Source: Maribacter cobaltidurans (GTDB taxonomy: Bacteria > Bacteroidota > Bacteroidia > Flavobacteriales > Flavobacteriaceae). Taken from it: a stretch of 64,000 nt of DNA. Position 1 is the first letter of the stretch, and every line of letters starts with the position of its first letter. The position numbers and the translations under genes were made by a program. Where the stretch lies: the NCBI RefSeq assembly GCF_002269385.1, contig NZ_CP022957.1, forward strand, positions 3,587,001 through 3,651,000, read 5' to 3'. The notes under the pieces are model-generated. The model did not search any database, was not told where the DNA came from, and saw only the letters and a list, made by a program, of their open reading frames with translations. Below are positions 52,060 to 60,853 of the stretch, one piece after another.

Positions 52060-52105
52060 CACTACAACTTGTTTATATGCTGAACTTTGTTAGGCATATA
52101 CCGCC
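52060..52105 (-). other. attI-like junction between recombinase and first cassette
   Basis: Read on the minus strand, AAACAAG|TTGTAGTGC joins unique DNA to the start of cassette 1, similar to the AAACAAAG|TT junction of class 1 attI. Next to it is an inverted repeat TATATGC (52074-52080) / GCATATA (52094-52100), and between them a GTTAGGC core on the plus strand (52089-52095). No second copy elsewhere in the window. Confidence 0.5.
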
Positions 52106-52189
52106 AATTTGGTTGGCTATGCCCATGTTTTGTAAATTATTGTTTTGTATAGTTTCCATTTATTTACTCAGTATGCAATATAAAGATAA

Positions 52190-53305
52190 TCAAAGGTTAT
52201 CGAATGGGTTGTTGATGTTTTTGATACTATTCTCGGTCACATGTGTATAGATCATTGTGGTCTTTGGACTATTGTGCCCCAAAAGCTCTTGGATATAACG
52301 GATATCGGTCCCACTTTCCAATAAATGTGTTGCAAAACTATGCCTTAGCGTGTGAAGAGTAACCTTTTTCCGTATTCCCGAATTCATAACAGCTTTTTTT
52401 AAAACACTTTGTGCACTACCGGCACTATATTTTAATTCTTTTTGACCTTCAAATAAATATTCTTTTGGCCTAAACTGTTTATAGTACTCCCGAAGCATTC
52501 TTAAAAAACTGGCTGATAATAATGTATATCTATCTTTTTTTCCTTTTGCGCCTTTTATGTGTATCAACATTCTTCCACTGTCTATATCGTCGATTCGAAG
52601 ATTGATAGCTTCACCTATTCTTAGCCCACCGGAGTAGATAAGAGACAATAGTGTTTTATGTTTTAGATTGTGGGTGGCATCGATGATGGACCTTACCTCT
52701 TCCTTGCTCAGGACAACGGGAAGTTTTCTCTCTTTCTTTGGTCTGGTTAGGTTTAACGCACCAATATCTATGCCCTTGAACAAAAAATACTTCTTTATGC
52801 CGTTGATGCATTGATTTTGATAGGATATCGATTTTCCTTCCCGGACGATGAATTCATAATTAAAGGATTCGACCAACCTTTTTGAGTGGCTTCTAGAATT
52901 TTTCAAGATGTTGTACCTGAGAAAAAAATTGGTAACCTCAACGTAGGTGTTTATAGTGTTGGGACTCAATCTTTTCTCCTCCAACCACTTCCTGAACCTA
53001 TCCAAGTCTTGTTTGTTCGGTGAATCAATGGGCGGCAAATAAAGTTTTACTTTCTTTTTAGTTTTAACAGTTTGCTTTTGCTTTAATTCGGTATAGTCCA
53101 CATAGCAATTTATCTTGCGCATATGATTGAATACAAGACTTAAGTTCTGGCCTGTGTTCTTGATATAGAATTTACCGTTTGAATTATCTCTATTCAACTC
53201 CTTTAGTTGGATAAGATGGTTTTCCAATGTTTCATTGGCATAGAAGCTAATGATAATAACATCATCCCCATTTTGTTTTCCTTGAATCAGTTTTACAGTT
53301 TTCAT
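52190..53305 (-). CDS. Tyrosine recombinase, candidate cassette integrase
   Basis: 371 aa. N-terminal extension (1-90), SAM-like core-binding domain (about 95-190), catalytic domain with Arg229 (GGLRIGEA), His318/Arg321 (LHTLRHSFATHL), His344 (LLGHNSPKTT) and Tyr353 (MIYTHV). Closest in pattern to XerC/D-IntI type enzymes; the ending THVTENSIKNINNPFDNL recalls the THV-x(n)-SPLD tail of IntI. The extra helix that marks true IntI enzymes between the catalytic boxes is not obvious. It faces into the array with its 3' end 122 bp from cassette 1, so it is transcribed in the same direction as the cassettes. Confidence 0.82.
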   Translation of the reverse strand: MKTVKLIQGKQNGDDVIIISFYANETLENHLIQLKELNRDNSNGKFYIKNTGQNLSLVFNHMRKINCYVDYTELKQKQTVKTKKKVKLYLPPIDSPNKQDLDRFRKWLEEKRLSPNTINTYVEVTNFFLRYNILKNSRSHSKRLVESFNYEFIVREGKSISYQNQCINGIKKYFLFKGIDIGALNLTRPKKERKLPVVLSKEEVRSIIDATHNLKHKTLLSLIYSGGLRIGEAINLRIDDIDSGRMLIHIKGAKGKKDRYTLLSASFLRMLREYYKQFRPKEYLFEGQKELKYSAGSAQSVLKKAVMNSGIRKKVTLHTLRHSFATHLLESGTDIRYIQELLGHNSPKTTMIYTHVTENSIKNINNPFDNL

Positions 53306-53655
53306 CCAAATTTTTTAGATTCTTTAGTGTATTCTGGGCCAATTACTGTAAATAATATGTTTCAAATTACAAAATCAATTCAAATTAAGGAGTCTTAACT
53401 TGTGAAGGATGAATGCTTTGCTAAATTTTGGAGATTCTAAATAACATCACTGAAAGATTCGACCTTTGAGGGGCTTTCATTAATTTTTTTGCAATTTTTT
53501 GTATCTTGACGGAACGAAAAGAGAGCAAATTATATCTCTGAAGTTCTTTTGATGGTTTTGTTGTGCAATCAGGTGTGCAAAATTTAAGAATTAACTATAA
53601 AATGCTGAATAACAGTAAATTGTGGGTGCTCGGCTAAGTCTGCCACCCCGACTTT
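53306..53655. other. Intergenic stretch upstream of recombinase
   Basis: AT-rich, no ORF or RNA gene recognised. Must hold the promoter of the leftward recombinase gene; no clear -33 TTTG / -7 TAnnTTTG pair was found. Confidence 0.4.
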
Positions 53656-53689
53656 AAAGCCCGAACATTGTTATATGTTCGGGCTTTTT
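53656..53689 (+). terminator. Strong intrinsic terminator
   Basis: AAAGCCCGAAC and GTTCGGGCTTT form an 11-bp perfect stem around ATTGTTATAT, followed by TT. Works on the plus strand, and the A run on the other side could make it bidirectional, separating the recombinase region from the histidine kinase gene. No intact gene ends directly before it on the plus strand. Confidence 0.8.
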
Positions 53690-53801
53690 GTATTGATAAT
53701 AGCAGTTGAGACTAATTAGAAGTGAATTTCCGCGATATTCCCAAATCCTTTATTATAATATAGGTCATCTTATTATATGGAAAGTCATATCGTGCTTTTT
53801 A

Positions 53802-55733
53802 TCATGCCACATTTTTTTCTCTCGTGAGTGTTACAGTAATGGTAGTACCCTTTTCCTCTAAGCTCTCCACTTGTATTTCTCCATCGTTTCGTTTAACAAA
53901 TTCGGAGCTAAGTACGAGTCCAAGACCACTCCCTTTTTCACCTTCGGTACCTAGGATTCCTTTGGATTTTTGAATGGAAAAAAGATTATCCCTAAACTCG
54001 GAAGACATACCTACCCCTGTATCGGCAACAACTATTTTAATGTGTTTGGAAGTTTGTGTGACTGATACGCTTACAATTCCCTTTCGTGGGGTAAACTTTA
54101 TGGCATTATTGATCAAATTTCGAATGATAAACTCCACCTGATCTTTATCCCCCATAAATTTAGGGGAACCCATTATGGAAGTGACGAGTCTTACCTCTTT
54201 GTTGCCCGCAATTTCTTTGAAAATTAGAACAACATCGTTAACCACTTGCTTTAAATGTATTAGTTCCTTTTTATCCTCGATAACGTTCATTTGACTTTTG
54301 GCCCAAACAATTAAATTGTCGGCCATTTTCAATGTGTTGTCAACCGATATGTCTAGTTTTTTTCCCATGGACAGGATTTCTTCCTTGCTCAACAAATCGA
54401 TATGATCAACCAATACGGAACTAAAAGATTTCAAAGAGGTTAAAGGACTTCGCAAATCGTGGGCAACGATACTAAAGAATTTATTTTTTGTAGCGTTGAG
54501 TTCTTGCAATTCATTTTTTTGATGATTTATGGTTTTATTTTGGGCGATTAATTCCTTATTAATACGTCTCAGTTTTCTCATCACCACAAATAGTCCTATT
54601 AAAAAGAGGGCCGTGATGCATAAACTGATGTTGCGATAAAAAATAGTTGATGCCTGGGCCGCATTTTCTTTTTCAAGGGCTTCGGTTGTTGTATTTAATT
54701 GGTGAATGGAAGCCATACTTTCCGTAAGTCTATTTCGATCTTCTAATTGAATCCTATGTATAGCATTGGAAAGCTCATTGTATGCGTTGAGATAGTACAA
54801 AGCCTTCTCTGTATTATTCTTATCTAAATAGAATTTTTGTAACTCGTGATAAACCCTGAGCAGCGACCGGTTTAAATTAAATTTTTCACAAAAGGCTTCC
54901 GTTTGCTCAAGATATTGATATTGAAGATTATAGTTTTTATTTGTTTCTGCGATTTTAGCCAAGTGCATTAAAGCTTCAACCGTGGCCACCTTTTGTGCAT
55001 TATCTCCTAGTTCATCGGAAATTTGAAGTACTTTATTAAAATAGTAATTCGCCGAATCTATTTGTTTTTCATGTTCCTTGATTAGACCTATTACTTTGTA
55101 GCAACTTGAAAGCACAGGTAGATTGAGTATTGAATCATTTATGCGAATGGCGAAACGGGTAAGGTTTTCGGCTTTTGTGAATTCCTTATTATTATAATAG
55201 CTTTCGCCAAGATTGTGTGCCGAAACCCCAATACGCTCTGTTCTTTCAAGACGATTAAAGATTTCGAAGGATTTTTTATGAAAATTTATTTCCTGTGAAC
55301 GATTGTTCAAACCGCGATAAATATGGCCCAAGGAAATGTAACAGTTCGCTATTCCTTCCTCATCGTTACGTTTTTCAAAAATATCCAGGGCTTTGTGGAT
55401 ATACTCCATGCTCATGAAATAATTATCGTTAATGGCATAGATGCTGGAAAGTATTCTATAACTGTATGCGATGCCATCAATGTCTTGAATCTCCGTGGCA
55501 AGATGTAATGCTTCTTCGGCATACTCAAGGGACTTTAGGTTGTTGACATAGGTCAATTCACGGCTTAGGGTATATAAAATATCTATCCGTTCCCTTTTTG
55601 TTAACTCCGGTTGAGAAAGTAAAAATTCAAGTTCCTGAACATTCTGTGCGTTTGTCAAGTAGAAATTCATAAGAACAATGACAAAAAAACATATGGTCTT
55701 CAATGGTTTTCTACCAATAATTGAAATATGCAT
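53802..55733 (-). CDS. TPR-containing sensor histidine kinase
   Basis: 643 aa. Signal/TM segment at about 12-29, then periplasmic TPR repeats (about 40-340), a transmembrane helix (ISLCITALFLIGLFVVMRKL), a short coiled coil and the kinase core: H-box FFSIVAHDLRSPLTSL, N-box LINNAIKF, G-boxes DTGVGM and GSGLGL. This architecture is common in Flavobacteriia; the enzyme autophosphorylates His and signals to an unlinked response regulator, as none is encoded here. The sensed signal is unknown. Confidence 0.88.
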   Translation of the reverse strand: MHISIIGRKPLKTICFFVIVLMNFYLTNAQNVQELEFLLSQPELTKRERIDILYTLSRELTYVNNLKSLEYAEEALHLATEIQDIDGIAYSYRILSSIYAINDNYFMSMEYIHKALDIFEKRNDEEGIANCYISLGHIYRGLNNRSQEINFHKKSFEIFNRLERTERIGVSAHNLGESYYNNKEFTKAENLTRFAIRINDSILNLPVLSSCYKVIGLIKEHEKQIDSANYYFNKVLQISDELGDNAQKVATVEALMHLAKIAETNKNYNLQYQYLEQTEAFCEKFNLNRSLLRVYHELQKFYLDKNNTEKALYYLNAYNELSNAIHRIQLEDRNRLTESMASIHQLNTTTEALEKENAAQASTIFYRNISLCITALFLIGLFVVMRKLRRINKELIAQNKTINHQKNELQELNATKNKFFSIVAHDLRSPLTSLKSFSSVLVDHIDLLSKEEILSMGKKLDISVDNTLKMADNLIVWAKSQMNVIEDKKELIHLKQVVNDVVLIFKEIAGNKEVRLVTSIMGSPKFMGDKDQVEFIIRNLINNAIKFTPRKGIVSVSVTQTSKHIKIVVADTGVGMSSEFRDNLFSIQKSKGILGTEGEKGSGLGLVLSSEFVKRNDGEIQVESLEEKGTTITVTLTREKNVA

Positions 55734-56200
55734 ACTTCCGGGGGATTTGTAGGAAATTATATATAAAAACGATATTGAGGGTAATTTAGTACAAGTTCAT
55801 TCCTTGTTTGTTCGGGCTTCCTTCTCTGGAATTTTTATACTACTCAATTCCAGTATATTGGGATAATGAATTTAACATTTGAAACGGTTCATATTCAATA
55901 AAAATCAATTTTCCCAGATGCCTATTAGCATAAAAAAGGGATCTGTTTAGAATACGAGTCTTCCTTATTTAGGATATTAATTTACAGTAATAATGACTCT
56001 TTGATACCTTGTCATTGCAGGTAAACCCGTATCGGTATCTTCAATCCATAATGAGATGGTACTGATTTTCCTTTTTAGCTGTTGTAGGTAATTCTACGGT
56101 AGTATTTTTATAAAGGTAATCCTATAAGAGGAATCAATAAATCAACGGTACGAAGACATAGCTGTATCCATTATTGTATCTTAGTTTAAAAAATTGAACC
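55734..56200. other. Intergenic stretch between divergent genes
   Basis: 467 bp between the leftward kinase gene and the rightward DUF4202 gene; holds both promoters. No ORF, RNA gene or repeat recognised. Confidence 0.5.
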
Positions 56201-56788
56201 ATGCCTACTTCGGATAAAATGTATAAGGCTTTTGAACTTTTTGATGAAGCGAACAAAAAAGACCCTAATAGGGAAACCTATCTTGGTAAGGATTATCCCA
56301 AGGAGGTTTTGTATGCGATTCGGATGACCGAAAAGCTCAATGAATTCGAACCTGACGCCTCTGAAGCCTTAAAATTAACGGCCAGGGCACAACATATTTG
56401 TAGATGGGAAATTCCTAGGGATTCATACGAAATGAATCGTGTTGGATATTTAAAATGGCGACAGGACCTTAAAAAGTTTCATGCCGAAAAAGCCTCAAAG
56501 ATTTTACAGGATATTGGATATGATTCGGAAACGATAGACAAGGTAAAATTTCTGCTGGAAAAAAAGCAACTGAAACGAAACGAGGAAACCCAAATTTTGG
56601 AGGATGTCATTTGTTTGGTTTTTCTGGAATTTTACTTTGAGCCGTTCGCCAAGGAACATCAGGAGGAAAAAGTGGTGGATATTTTGCAAAAAACATGGCG
56701 TAAAATGTCCGAAAAAGGTCAGGAGGCTGCCTTAAGACTTCCATTGTCCCAAAAATCCAAGAGGCTAGTGGAAAGGGCATTATCGTAA
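56201..56788 (+). CDS. DUF4202 family protein
   Basis: 195 aa. Matches the DUF4202 pattern: AFELFDEANKKDPN at the start, ALKLTARAQHICRWEIPRDS (about 60-79) with conserved Arg/His, GYLKWRQDLKKFHA, and LEDVICLVFLEFYFEPFA. His-rich helical fold, cytoplasmic, possibly metal-binding; function unknown. Just upstream of the siroheme gene, as in several bacteria where it accompanies sulfur or siroheme genes (inference). Confidence 0.82.
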   Translation: MPTSDKMYKAFELFDEANKKDPNRETYLGKDYPKEVLYAIRMTEKLNEFEPDASEALKLTARAQHICRWEIPRDSYEMNRVGYLKWRQDLKKFHAEKASKILQDIGYDSETIDKVKFLLEKKQLKRNEETQILEDVICLVFLEFYFEPFAKEHQEEKVVDILQKTWRKMSEKGQEAALRLPLSQKSKRLVERALS

Positions 56789-56818
56789 AAAGGAATTTTA
56801 ATCTTTGTTTAAAAGAAT

Positions 56819-56863
56819 GTCAGGTCGAGCTGTCATATCGAGCGCAGTCGAGATGCGAGACCT
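56819..56863. repeat. Short palindromic intergenic repeat
   Basis: Contains ATCGAGCGCAGTCGAGAT nested in an outer GGTCGAG...GCGAGACC pair. The CGAGCGCAGTCGAG motif is a frequent interspersed intergenic repeat of flavobacterial chromosomes as I recall it. It could also act as a transcript-end hairpin for the DUF4202 gene. Confidence 0.5.
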
Positions 56864-56972
56864 AATTTGTTTTATCAATTCTAAAACCTCTTGACTCAGC
56901 TCGAGGAGACAGAAAAGTTGGATTGAAGTCAACATTAAAAATGTATATAGAAAACCGAACAACATAGAGTAA

Positions 56973-57560
56973 ATGGAGCGAAATGAACTATACCCCATTT
57001 TTTTAAAAGTTTCCAACCTAAAAATATTAATCGTGGGAGGGGGTAACGTGGCCTTGGAGAAATTGACCTTTCTTTTAAAATCGAGTCCCAATGCAATGGT
57101 AGAAATGGTTTCCCCAATGTTTCGGGAGGAAACTGTTCAATTGGCCAAAAGTTCAAACATCATAATGCATGAGGATAAGTATAATACTTTCTATTTGGAT
57201 GGGAAACACATAGTCGTGGCCACAACGGATAATGTTGCCGTGAACGAGCAAGTGTATCATGATTGTAGGGAACGCAGTATTTTAGTGAATGTGGCGGACA
57301 ACCCTCCATTTTGTGATTTTTACATGGGAGGTATCGTCACTAAGGGTAATGTAAAAGTGGCCATTTCCACCAATGGAAAATCCCCCACGACCGCCAAAAG
57401 ATTACGACAGTTTTTTGAGGATGTCATCCCCGAGAATATTGACGATTTGGTCAAAAACCTCAATGAATTTAGGAAGACTATAAAGGGCGATTTTGAAGAA
57501 AAAGTGGAGACCTTAAATGAATTCACCAAAGGATTGGTGAGTAAGAAAAAAGAGGAATGA
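56973..57560 (+). CDS. Precorrin-2 dehydrogenase / siroheme synthase N-terminal type
   Basis: 195 aa, the length of single-domain CysG(B)/Met8/SirC-type enzymes. NAD-binding ILIVGGGNVALEKLTFLL (about 18-35), catalytic-region NVADNPPFCDFYMGGIVTKG and AISTNGKSPTTAKRLRQFFE. It oxidises precorrin-2 to sirohydrochlorin for siroheme (sulfite/nitrite reductase cofactor), with possible ferrochelatase activity. Its TGA overlaps the ATG of the next gene (ATGA). Confidence 0.88.
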   Translation: MERNELYPIFLKVSNLKILIVGGGNVALEKLTFLLKSSPNAMVEMVSPMFREETVQLAKSSNIIMHEDKYNTFYLDGKHIVVATTDNVAVNEQVYHDCRERSILVNVADNPPFCDFYMGGIVTKGNVKVAISTNGKSPTTAKRLRQFFEDVIPENIDDLVKNLNEFRKTIKGDFEEKVETLNEFTKGLVSKKKEE

Positions 57561-57931
57561 AAATTAGAATCAAAGGGAATACGGTGCGATACCGACTCAC
57601 AAAAAGTGAAGTCGAAACTTTGGCGCAAACGGGATATTACCAAGAGGAGACCCCCTTTGGCGGAAAGACCTTTATATATGCAATTAAGGCGGATCCAGCC
57701 ACACCGGAATTGAATGTGGACTTTGTAAACGATACCATTACCATGTACCTGAACAAGCATAAAGCTGTGGCATGGGGAAACAATGATATGGTAGGTTTCA
57801 ACTCGGAAATAAAGACCTCAAAGGACACCACCTTGTCGCTTTTGTTGGAAAAGGATTTTGTGTGTATGGACAATAGGGCAGAAGACCAATCGGATAATTA
57901 CCCGAATCCAAAACTTGAAAACAACACTTAG
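57557..57931 (+). CDS. DUF7009 family protein
   Basis: 124 aa. MKIRIKGNTVRYRLTKSEVE opening and the FGGKTFIYAIKAD strand pair fit the DUF7009 family as I know it. Small cytoplasmic protein of unknown role. Translationally coupled to the siroheme gene and followed after 3 bp by the acyl-CoA dehydrogenase gene, so it bridges the two transcription blocks. Confidence 0.65.
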   Translation: MKIRIKGNTVRYRLTKSEVETLAQTGYYQEETPFGGKTFIYAIKADPATPELNVDFVNDTITMYLNKHKAVAWGNNDMVGFNSEIKTSKDTTLSLLLEKDFVCMDNRAEDQSDNYPNPKLENNT

Positions 57932-57934
57932 GCC

Positions 57935-59716
57935 ATGAAATTGTACTCAAGGGAAAACTTGGATTTTATTTTGTTCGATGTCTTGTCCGTTCAAGAATTG
58001 AACAAACTAACATTTTTTGGGGAGTATGATAAGGAAAACCTAGGAATGATATTGGATACGGCTTCCGAGTTGGCCGATAAAATAAAACCCGAGCATATTG
58101 CAGAATCCGATAGAAACGAGCCCGAACTAAAGAATGGCAGGGTCCAGGTGCATTCCGCCGTTCATGAATTTGTGAAGAGCTATGCCGAGGCCGGTTTTGT
58201 GGGAGCTGCATTACCGGAGGCCTTAGGCGGCTTTCAGATTCCCAAAACGATTGTCGCGGCGATCGATTTCATACTCTGTTCAAAGTCCAACAGCTTTATC
58301 ATGTATACCGATTTGGCAAAAGGAGTGGCCAATGTCATTGCCACCTTTGGAACAGAAGCACAAAAACAGCGCTTTTTGCCCAATCTGTTATCCGGGAAAT
58401 GGCTGGGAACTATGTGCCTAACAGAAACGGAATCGGGCAGTTCCTTGGCGAACATCACAACGAAAGCTATTCCCCAATCCGACGGTAGTTACCAAATAAA
58501 AGGGCAAAAAATATTCATCTCGGCGGGGGATCATGATATCACGGAAAATATAATTCACCTCGTTTTGGCAAGAATAGAGGGTGCTCCCCAGGGCACTAAG
58601 GGAATTTCCCTGTTCTTGGTTCCCACCCGCTTGGAAAATGGGGAGGATAATGACGTAGGCTCCATCGGTATCTATCATAAAATGGGACAGAAAGCTACGC
58701 CCGCCATGCATTTGGAATTTGGGGCCAACGATACGTGTGTGGGATATCTTGTGGGTGAAGCCCATAAAGGGCTGTCGCACATGTTTTTAATGATGGACAA
58801 TGCTAGGTTAAGTGTAGGTTCCATGGGAGCGGGTATCGCTTCGGCCGCCTATTACCATGCACTTAGGTATGCCAAGGAGCGCAAACAGGGCAAACATTTG
58901 GATGAATCCAAGGATGCGTCGGAATCCGTGGCCATTATCAATCATCCGGATGTTAGGCGCATGTTGTTATCGCAAAAGGCATTTTTGGAAGGAACCTTGG
59001 GTTTCATTTTACAATGCTATAGTTACTTGGACCTTCAAAAACATAGTCCTAATGAGGATGAAGTGGAAAAATATACCCGTTTGTTGAATTTGTTGACCCC
59101 GGTGGCCAAGACCTATGGTGCGGAACATGGGGTAAGCTCCGTAAACCAGGCACTACAGGTTTTTGGCGGATACGGATATACGGCTGATTTCCCCTTGGAG
59201 CAATTGGCACGGGATGTCCGAATCCTTCCGATATATGAGGGCACTACAGGTATTCATGCTTTGGGATTATTGGGCAGACAGGTACTACGAGATCAAGGCA
59301 AGGCTTTGGCTATTTGGCGAGATGAGGTGATGAAGGATGTCCATCAAGCTCTTGAAATTAAGGAAATTGAGGCATCTGCGTCTAGGTTGTCCTTGGAAAT
59401 TGAACATTTTTTCGAGATCACCCAACATCTGGCGGAACTCACAAAAAAGAACACGGCCGACATCTACCTTGCCGATGCCAATTTGTATATGGAGTTTTTC
59501 GGTACGTTGAACGTAGGTTGGCAATGGATAAAACAAGCTATCGTGGCCTATGAAAAAATGCAGGAAAGACCCGATGCTGTTTTCTTGAAATCTAAAGTTA
59601 AGACCATGGAGTTTTTCTTTACCTATGAAATTCCCAATTTGAAAGGTCTAAAAGAACGCTTGTTAAGTTTGGAACGAACTACGGTGAAGACGGATGATGA
59701 TGAAATTTTGATGTAG
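57935..59716 (+). CDS. Acyl-CoA dehydrogenase with extended C-terminal domain
   Basis: 593 aa, typical of the long bacterial acyl-CoA dehydrogenases with a C-terminal extension. Signatures: LGTMCLTETESGSSLANI (substrate/FAD), FISAGDHDITENIIHLVLAR, DNARLSVGSMGAGIASAAYYHAL, QVFGGYGYTADFPLEQLARDVRILPIYEGTTGIHALGLLGR with the catalytic-region Glu. Introduces the 2,3-double bond in an acyl-CoA with FAD. Heads the CoA-thioester catabolic cluster. Confidence 0.9.
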   Translation: MKLYSRENLDFILFDVLSVQELNKLTFFGEYDKENLGMILDTASELADKIKPEHIAESDRNEPELKNGRVQVHSAVHEFVKSYAEAGFVGAALPEALGGFQIPKTIVAAIDFILCSKSNSFIMYTDLAKGVANVIATFGTEAQKQRFLPNLLSGKWLGTMCLTETESGSSLANITTKAIPQSDGSYQIKGQKIFISAGDHDITENIIHLVLARIEGAPQGTKGISLFLVPTRLENGEDNDVGSIGIYHKMGQKATPAMHLEFGANDTCVGYLVGEAHKGLSHMFLMMDNARLSVGSMGAGIASAAYYHALRYAKERKQGKHLDESKDASESVAIINHPDVRRMLLSQKAFLEGTLGFILQCYSYLDLQKHSPNEDEVEKYTRLLNLLTPVAKTYGAEHGVSSVNQALQVFGGYGYTADFPLEQLARDVRILPIYEGTTGIHALGLLGRQVLRDQGKALAIWRDEVMKDVHQALEIKEIEASASRLSLEIEHFFEITQHLAELTKKNTADIYLADANLYMEFFGTLNVGWQWIKQAIVAYEKMQERPDAVFLKSKVKTMEFFFTYEIPNLKGLKERLLSLERTTVKTDDDEILM

Positions 59717-59720
59717 AACA

Positions 59721-60635
59721 ATGGCCGATTCAAAGGACTATTCCAAAATACCCAGCCTCACCACCTCCCAATTCGATGAGTTTTTGTTTCCGGGGTGGAA
59801 ACCACCCAATTATCCTTCCTATCATAAATTTCATATTACTAGAATAGAGGAATATGCCCAACACTTGAAGGTACCCGTTTTGCCCCATCGGCGAACGGTG
59901 AATTTTTTCATTTTCTTGACCCAAGGCAAGGCCGTACGGAGCAAAGGTTTAAATAGCTACGAAATTTTGCCGGGCCATTTTTACTTTCTTCCGGCCGATC
60001 AGATTACCTCCCTGGAATATGTCAGTAAGGATATTGCTGGGTTTTATTGTCATTTTAGTTCCGAGATATTTCAGGAAACCCTACTGAAGATAAATTTGGA
60101 AAAGGATTTTGCCTTTTTCAGGTTCAACGCCAGTCCTTTGGTAAAGATTAAGGAATTGGGGACTATCCCTGATATCTTAAAAATATTGGAAGATGAATAT
60201 AGGAAGGGGGACACAAATCGATTCGATTTAATTCCCATGTACTTGGCCACTTTGTTAAAGGAAGTAAACAAGCAGGTCGATATTTCGTCAATGGAATCAA
60301 AACCTCACTTGGCGGCCCTCAAGATTACGGAACAATATAAGGACGCGTTACAGCGCTTTATTCGGGAGAAGAAAACTGTGGCCGAGTATGCCGATTATTT
60401 ATCCGTTTCCAAAAACCATTTGCACAAATGTGTGAAGTCGGTCACCGGGAAATCCGCACATTCCTTGCTGGCCAATATGAGGATTTTGGAATCCAAAGTA
60501 TTATTACGTCAGACCGATTTATCCATTGCCGAGGTTGCCTTCAACGTGGGCAAAGTGGATCAGAGCGATTTTACACGATTTTTCAAAACGCAGACTGGAA
60601 TGACGCCCCGTGAATACAGGAGTATTTTAAAATGA
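59721..60635 (+). CDS. AraC family transcriptional regulator
   Basis: 304 aa. N-terminal cupin-like ligand part (FFIFLTQGKAVRSKGLNSYE, GHFYFLPADQITSLEY) and a C-terminal AraC DNA-binding domain with two HTHs (TVAEYADYLSVSKNHLHKCV; LSIAEVAFNVGKVDQSDFTR, then FFKTQTGMTPREYR). Lies 4 bp after the acyl-CoA dehydrogenase and probably controls this cluster, sensing an aromatic or acyl substrate (inference). Confidence 0.9.
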   Translation: MADSKDYSKIPSLTTSQFDEFLFPGWKPPNYPSYHKFHITRIEEYAQHLKVPVLPHRRTVNFFIFLTQGKAVRSKGLNSYEILPGHFYFLPADQITSLEYVSKDIAGFYCHFSSEIFQETLLKINLEKDFAFFRFNASPLVKIKELGTIPDILKILEDEYRKGDTNRFDLIPMYLATLLKEVNKQVDISSMESKPHLAALKITEQYKDALQRFIREKKTVAEYADYLSVSKNHLHKCVKSVTGKSAHSLLANMRILESKVLLRQTDLSIAEVAFNVGKVDQSDFTRFFKTQTGMTPREYRSILK

Positions 60636-60853
60636 TTGATTTTGCATAAAAAACCATAAGTTTTAGCTAAAATAAATCACTGACTTTACCTTATTTTACA
60701 ATAATTTTAGATGTAAAAATTTGTAAATAATTTAAATATCGGGCTTTATTCTCGTGAAATAGATAGATTTCTCTTAAAAATTTTGAGGATATAAGCATTT
60801 TTAAGTTCATATAAAAAAGTGCTTTTTTAGTTAGAAATTGAATAAATAAACGA

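Noticed and set aside
44229..52062. Regularly spaced repeats that could suggest a CRISPR array
   Set aside because: Repeat units are about 720 bp with an ORF, or single palindromes between unrelated genes; no 25-40 bp repeats with uniform spacers and no cas genes.
53600..53655. Possible tRNA 3' end before the terminator (CTGCCACCCCGACT)
   Set aside because: No T-arm GGTTCGAATCC-like sequence, no 5' acceptor partner and no cloverleaf could be built.
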